From Gammaproteobacteria bacterium (GTDB lineage: Bacteria > Pseudomonadota > Gammaproteobacteria > Pseudomonadales > Azotimanducaceae): a stretch of 6,589 nucleotides of DNA. The notes below the pieces were generated by a model. It searched no databases. It was given only the letters and a program-made list of their open reading frames with translations, and was not told the DNA's origin. The DNA is taken from positions 1-6,589 of the forward strand of contig JAUIKX010000203.1 of NCBI GenBank assembly GCA_030430515.1. Direction: 5' to 3'. Made by a program: the position numbers and the translations under genes. Shown piece after piece: positions 5,475 to 6,589 of this stretch; positions within the stretch are counted from its first letter, which is position 1; every line of letters begins with the position of its first letter.

Positions 5475-5520
5475 GGCCGCTCGATCTGCGACATGGAAGC
5501 GCGCGCCAGAAGGGCTGCCG

Positions 5521-5526
5521 AGGAGG
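5521..5526 (+). promoter_or_regulatory. Consensus ribosome-binding site deciding the 5532 start
   Basis: AGGAGG is a perfect Shine-Dalgarno sequence, five bases before ATG 5532. The in-frame ATG at 5493 has none, so 5532 is the preferred start. Confidence 0.85.
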
Positions 5527-5531
5527 CTCCG

Positions 5532-6589
5532 ATGACTCCGGAAGCGGTGATTTTTCGCTACCTGGAGATACTGCGCAACCAGCCTGTGGACCGTGCGCAG
5601 CTGTGCAAGCTGCTGTGTCTGGATGCAGACCTGCTCGGCCGCTGGCTGGCGACCCTGCCTTGTACCGCGAACCCTCCTGAATTCGAGGCGGCGCTTGGGG
5701 CGCTCGATGAAGGCGAGCTCACGGTTCTGGCGCAGGCCCACGCCTGGTCGCTGCTGCCTACCCTGGGCACGGCACGTCTGGCGATGGATCAATGGCAGCT
5801 CGTCAATGTTGGCGCCTGTCTGGGCGAAGCGCTTGCGGCGCATCTTTTGCGAAGCGGCTGGCACAGCCCATCTATTGCGGACCCCTTGAGGGTACGCATC
5901 CAGGTTCTACTTGCGATTTCAGGCGTCAACCTGCCTCACGACCCGGTCTTGTGCGAACTTGCCGACTTTCGTGGTACGCCGGTCAACCTCCTTATGGACG
6001 CCGATCCATTGCCGCAGATCTTCGCCGTGGTCGAAGCTATGGAAACCCAGGGTCTCAAGGAGGCGGCTGAGCTGGCTCAGACGCTCCTCGAGGTGCCGGG
6101 AGAGACCTTTACGGCGCTGCGTGCAAGGGCTGAAACGGCCTGCAGTACAGAGCTGACGGCGCTGGCGCTGGCGGAGGACGATAGTGCGGAGTGGGGCGAG
6201 CGGCTCTGGGCTCAGCAACGTATGTGGCTGCTTGCTCAGCTCATGCCCACCGGCGAAAGGGCGGCGAACCGTCTGGCTGAGGTACATGCGCAGATATGCC
6301 GGGCACTGTTTGGTCATGAAGCGGAGCTGTTCCTCGCTGATGGCGTGAGCCATTGGCGTTCTACGAGGGATTCGAGCATCCGTATCCGCCGGAACTCACC
6401 GGTCAGTGCCATTGCACAGGCCGGCCGCGACGGAGCGTCCCGGGTCATGGAATACGATCGTTCGCTGCCCGTGGCCGCGGATTTCGATCAGGTCCTGGCG
6501 GCGGCGGCTCGGTTGCGCGGTGTGATGATCCAGACCGCAGTGGAGCTAATCGGATTTCGGACCAAAGTGATCACCGCCGAGGAATTCAA
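5532..6589 (+). CDS. HDOD-like/GAF-like signalling protein, 3' end missing
   Basis: The frame is open from ATG 5532 to the window end with no stop, giving 352 residues, and the gene continues beyond. The start follows a perfect AGGAGG. I do not recognise a specific family. Residues 1-190 are helical and follow the general pattern of HDOD domains: an early segment like 'QPVDRAQLCKLLCLDADLL' (17-35), then FEAALGALDEGELTVLAQA (51-69), then two further helical blocks (about 85-130 and 140-190). HD-type metal ligands are not evident, as is normal for HDOD. Residues about 250-345 (LFGHEAELFLADG, then RRNSPVSAIAQAG) look like a GAF-type sensor region. HDOD-GAF proteins often end in an output domain such as GGDEF, which would lie outside the window; this is untested. 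No signal peptide or membrane segment is seen. The CDS is secure; the domain names are tentative. Confidence 0.85.
   Translation, partial: MTPEAVIFRYLEILRNQPVDRAQLCKLLCLDADLLGRWLATLPCTANPPEFEAALGALDEGELTVLAQAHAWSLLPTLGTARLAMDQWQLVNVGACLGEALAAHLLRSGWHSPSIADPLRVRIQVLLAISGVNLPHDPVLCELADFRGTPVNLLMDADPLPQIFAVVEAMETQGLKEAAELAQTLLEVPGETFTALRARAETACSTELTALALAEDDSAEWGERLWAQQRMWLLAQLMPTGERAANRLAEVHAQICRALFGHEAELFLADGVSHWRSTRDSSIRIRRNSPVSAIAQAGRDGASRVMEYDRSLPVAADFDQVLAAAARLRGVMIQTAVELIGFRTKVITAEEF

Larger units (their letters stand above)
5231..5531. other. Gap between pyrF and the HDOD/GAF-like gene
   Basis: This 301-base stretch has no secure gene. It holds a possible pyrF terminator (5236-5285), a doubtful 48-codon ORF (5328-5474), a strong hairpin (5399-5421), and a ribosome-binding site (5521-5526) for the next gene. 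A possible promoter TTGGTG-18-TATTAA (5234-5263) is too weak to list by itself. Confidence 0.75.

Noticed and set aside
5493..5531. Start of the last gene at ATG 5493
   Set aside because: It has no ribosome-binding site and the added residues (MEARARRAAEEAP) look like read-through of the leader, while AGGAGG is placed exactly for 5532.
5103..5864. 253-codon open frame on the minus strand across the end of pyrF and the start of the last gene
   Set aside because: It is antisense to two convincing genes, its product is rich in Arg and Gln with no recognisable domain pattern, and it has no clear ribosome-binding site. It is a GC-rich shadow frame.
5919..6353. 144-codon open frame on the minus strand
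   Set aside because: It lies wholly opposite the HDOD/GAF-like gene, whose own frame is open from a perfect ribosome-binding site to the window end.

Overview
The window looks like ordinary chromosomal DNA of a proteobacterium, most likely a gammaproteobacterium. The reasons are the moderately high GC content, dense packing with clear Shine-Dalgarno sites, a DUF1631 protein beside a PilZ protein, and a proteobacterial-type riboflavin synthase. I cannot name the genus. I see no insertion sequence, CRISPR array, tRNA, rRNA or prophage gene.

Layout, left to right. Bases 1-585 (+) hold the 3' part of a riboflavin synthase gene (ribE). It overlaps by 4 bases a Nudix hydrolase gene at 582-1205 (+), so the two are probably one translationally coupled unit. 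The Nudix stop codon overlaps the stop codon of a long convergent gene at 1202-3481 (-), a 759-residue DUF1631 protein. Upstream of that gene on the same strand, after a 131-base spacer with two inverted repeats, lies a 140-residue PilZ protein at 3613-4035 (-) with an intact cyclic-di-GMP-binding signature. A 355-base divergent control region (4036-4390) separates it from pyrF at 4391-5230 (+), a type 2 orotidine 5'-phosphate decarboxylase. pyrF appears to start at a GTG directly downstream of a perfect TATAAT box and may be made from a leaderless mRNA. A 301-base gap (5231-5531) contains a possible terminator, a 9-bp hairpin and a doubtful 48-codon ORF. The last gene starts at 5532 (+) behind a perfect AGGAGG and runs off the window. 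Its 352 visible residues resemble an HDOD-like helical domain followed by a GAF-like region.

How the parts may work together. Two genes are metabolic: ribE (riboflavin) and pyrF (UMP synthesis). The PilZ protein, the DUF1631 protein with a possible PilZ-like C-terminal domain, and the truncated HDOD/GAF-like protein suggest a signalling cluster, plausibly tied to cyclic-di-GMP. That link is inference except for the PilZ signature. I found no clearly new system. The most interesting points are the PilZ/DUF1631 pair, the probable leaderless pyrF start, and the structured non-coding regions around them.
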